A stretch of 64,000 bases of DNA from Pseudomonadota bacterium (GTDB lineage Bacteria; Pseudomonadota; Gammaproteobacteria; Burkholderiales; Thiobacillaceae). This document shows, piece by piece, positions 63,327-64,000 of this stretch (positions are counted from its first letter, which is position 1; every line of letters starts with the position of its first letter). The notes under the pieces are model-generated. The model was not told the origin of the DNA and ran no database searches. It saw nothing but the letters and a program-made list of their open reading frames with translations. Location of the stretch: positions 248,001 to 312,000 of the forward strand of contig JAKADC010000002.1 of assembly GCA_021820845.1 (NCBI GenBank), written 5' to 3'. The translations under genes were made by a program, and so were the position numbers.

Positions 63327-64000
63327 TTATTGACCGTGGCCGGCCGCCTGCGGCGCGCGGCCGGTGACGGCGCCGACCAGGTCGCGGATGACCGCCTCCT
63401 CGTCGGCGGCGATGCGCAACACGGGCTTGGCGCCGGACGCGTGCAGGCGGGTCTGCCCGGCCAGATTGGCCGCGGCATCGAGGCGGAAGCCCAGGAAGCC
63501 GAGCGGCTCGCACACGGCGCTGAGCACCTGCGGCGCATGCTCGCCGATGCCGCCGCTGAACACCAGTGCATCGATGCCGCCGGCCTTTGCCGCGAACGCG
63601 CCGATGGCGGCGCGCACGCCCGCGCAGAAATAGTCGACGGCAAATCGCGCGGCGGGGGTGGGGCTTTCGAGCAGCGCGCGCATTTCGCTGCTTTCTCCGC
63701 CTGAAAGCGCCAGCAGCCCCATGCGGTGATAGACCAGGTCGCGCAAGGCCTCCCCGTCGTAGCGCCCGGCCAGTTCCAGCATCGCGCCGGGATCGAGATC
63801 GCCGCTGCGCGTGCCCATCGGAATCCCGCCTGCGGGCGAATAGCCCATCGTGGTGTCCACGGATTGCAGGCCCTCCAGCAGGCACAGGCTCGCGCCCGAG
63901 CCGAGGTGCGCGACGACGACGCGGCCCTGCGCCGCGTCCTCGCCGAGCCACGACGGCAATTGCGAAGCGACGTGGGCGTAATTGAGTCCGTGGAAGCCGT
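63327..64000 (-). CDS. ackA: Acetate kinase, C-terminal part (5' end outside window)
   Basis: This is the last 224 residues of acetate kinase, which transfers phosphate between acetyl phosphate and ADP. The frame continues to the window edge with FHGLNYAHVA, followed by VVVAHLGSGASLCLLEG (HLG-G-S active-site loop), SVDTTMGYSPAGGIPMGTRSGDLDPGAM, FSGGIGEHAPQVLSAVCEPLGFLG and the tail. HLGSGAS and TMGYSPAGG are diagnostic for the ASKHA-type acetate/propionate kinases. The start codon is upstream of the window. The gene is followed by a membrane-bound diguanylate cyclase on the same strand. Confidence 0.96.
   Translation of the reverse strand, partial: GFHGLNYAHVASQLPSWLGEDAAQGRVVVAHLGSGASLCLLEGLQSVDTTMGYSPAGGIPMGTRSGDLDPGAMLELAGRYDGEALRDLVYHRMGLLALSGGESSEMRALLESPTPAARFAVDYFCAGVRAAIGAFAAKAGGIDALVFSGGIGEHAPQVLSAVCEPLGFLGFRLDAAANLAGQTRLHASGAKPVLRIAADEEAVIRDLVGAVTGRAPQAAGHGQ

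Overview
This is a GC-rich, gene-dense chromosomal stretch of a Gram-negative proteobacterium, most likely a betaproteobacterium (Thiobacillus/Sulfuricella-like). That placement is inference from the lolA-rarA pair, the H+-type membrane pyrophosphatase, an 88-codon IF-1, a short NuoB, and DUF2934/BCAM0308-type genes. There are no rRNAs, insertion sequences, CRISPR arrays or prophage. One RNA gene is present, the selenocysteine tRNA. Both ends cut genes: hppA on the left and ackA on the right.

1-9.8 kb: hppA (3' part), a DUF2892 protein, lolA and rarA are followed by a small defence island at the place where serS often follows rarA. The island holds a Xre/MbcA antitoxin with a RES toxin, a helicase-less single-chain type ISP restriction-modification enzyme, and a membrane-anchored Mrr-type nuclease. 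lexA follows with two abutting SOS boxes, and a small DUF4258-like gene diverges from it.

9.8-25.7 kb: mostly small envelope and stress genes: a secreted catalase-like peroxidase, a CigR-like protein, an MBL-fold protein, a DUF72 protein, a SHOCT/Spy-like pair with a perfect decapeptide repeat, an alkaline-phosphatase-superfamily protein, an L,D-transpeptidase plus DUF882 peptidase pair, IF-1 and an MscS channel. Next comes an unusual 1092-residue c-di-GMP protein whose N-terminus is an integrase arm-type DNA-binding domain (DUF4102).

25.9-36.0 kb: a complete selenocysteine unit on one strand. It contains fdnG (in-frame UGA read as Sec196 with a SECIS hairpin), fdnH, fdnI, fdhE, selA, a Tat-exported transglutaminase-like protein, selB and selC. 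Only selD is missing for Sec synthesis, and the window holds the one apparent client enzyme, periplasm-facing formate dehydrogenase-N.

36-48.6 kb: an orphan nuoB, an MFS exporter, two related APH-like kinases (one fused to a P-loop kinase), HPF and a DksA/TraR protein. A tight four-gene operon (C39-like peptidase, RimK-like ATP-grasp, GCS2-type ligase, N-formylglutamate amidohydrolase) looks like a peptide-forming or peptide-modifying system. BCAM0308-like and diaminopimelate-dehydrogenase-like genes and a frameshifted gene follow.

48.6-64 kb: a stress/energy block with a flavin disulfide reductase, a divergent PRPP synthase, nicotinamidase, nicotinate phosphoribosyltransferase, a LonB-like protease, a Usp-like protein, small periplasmic proteins, PolX, a second GGDEF-EAL protein and acetate kinase. 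The mix (PRPP and NAD salvage, ribosome hibernation, Usp, Lon-type protease, AckA, BCAM0308) resembles low-oxygen persistence loci of betaproteobacteria; this is inference.
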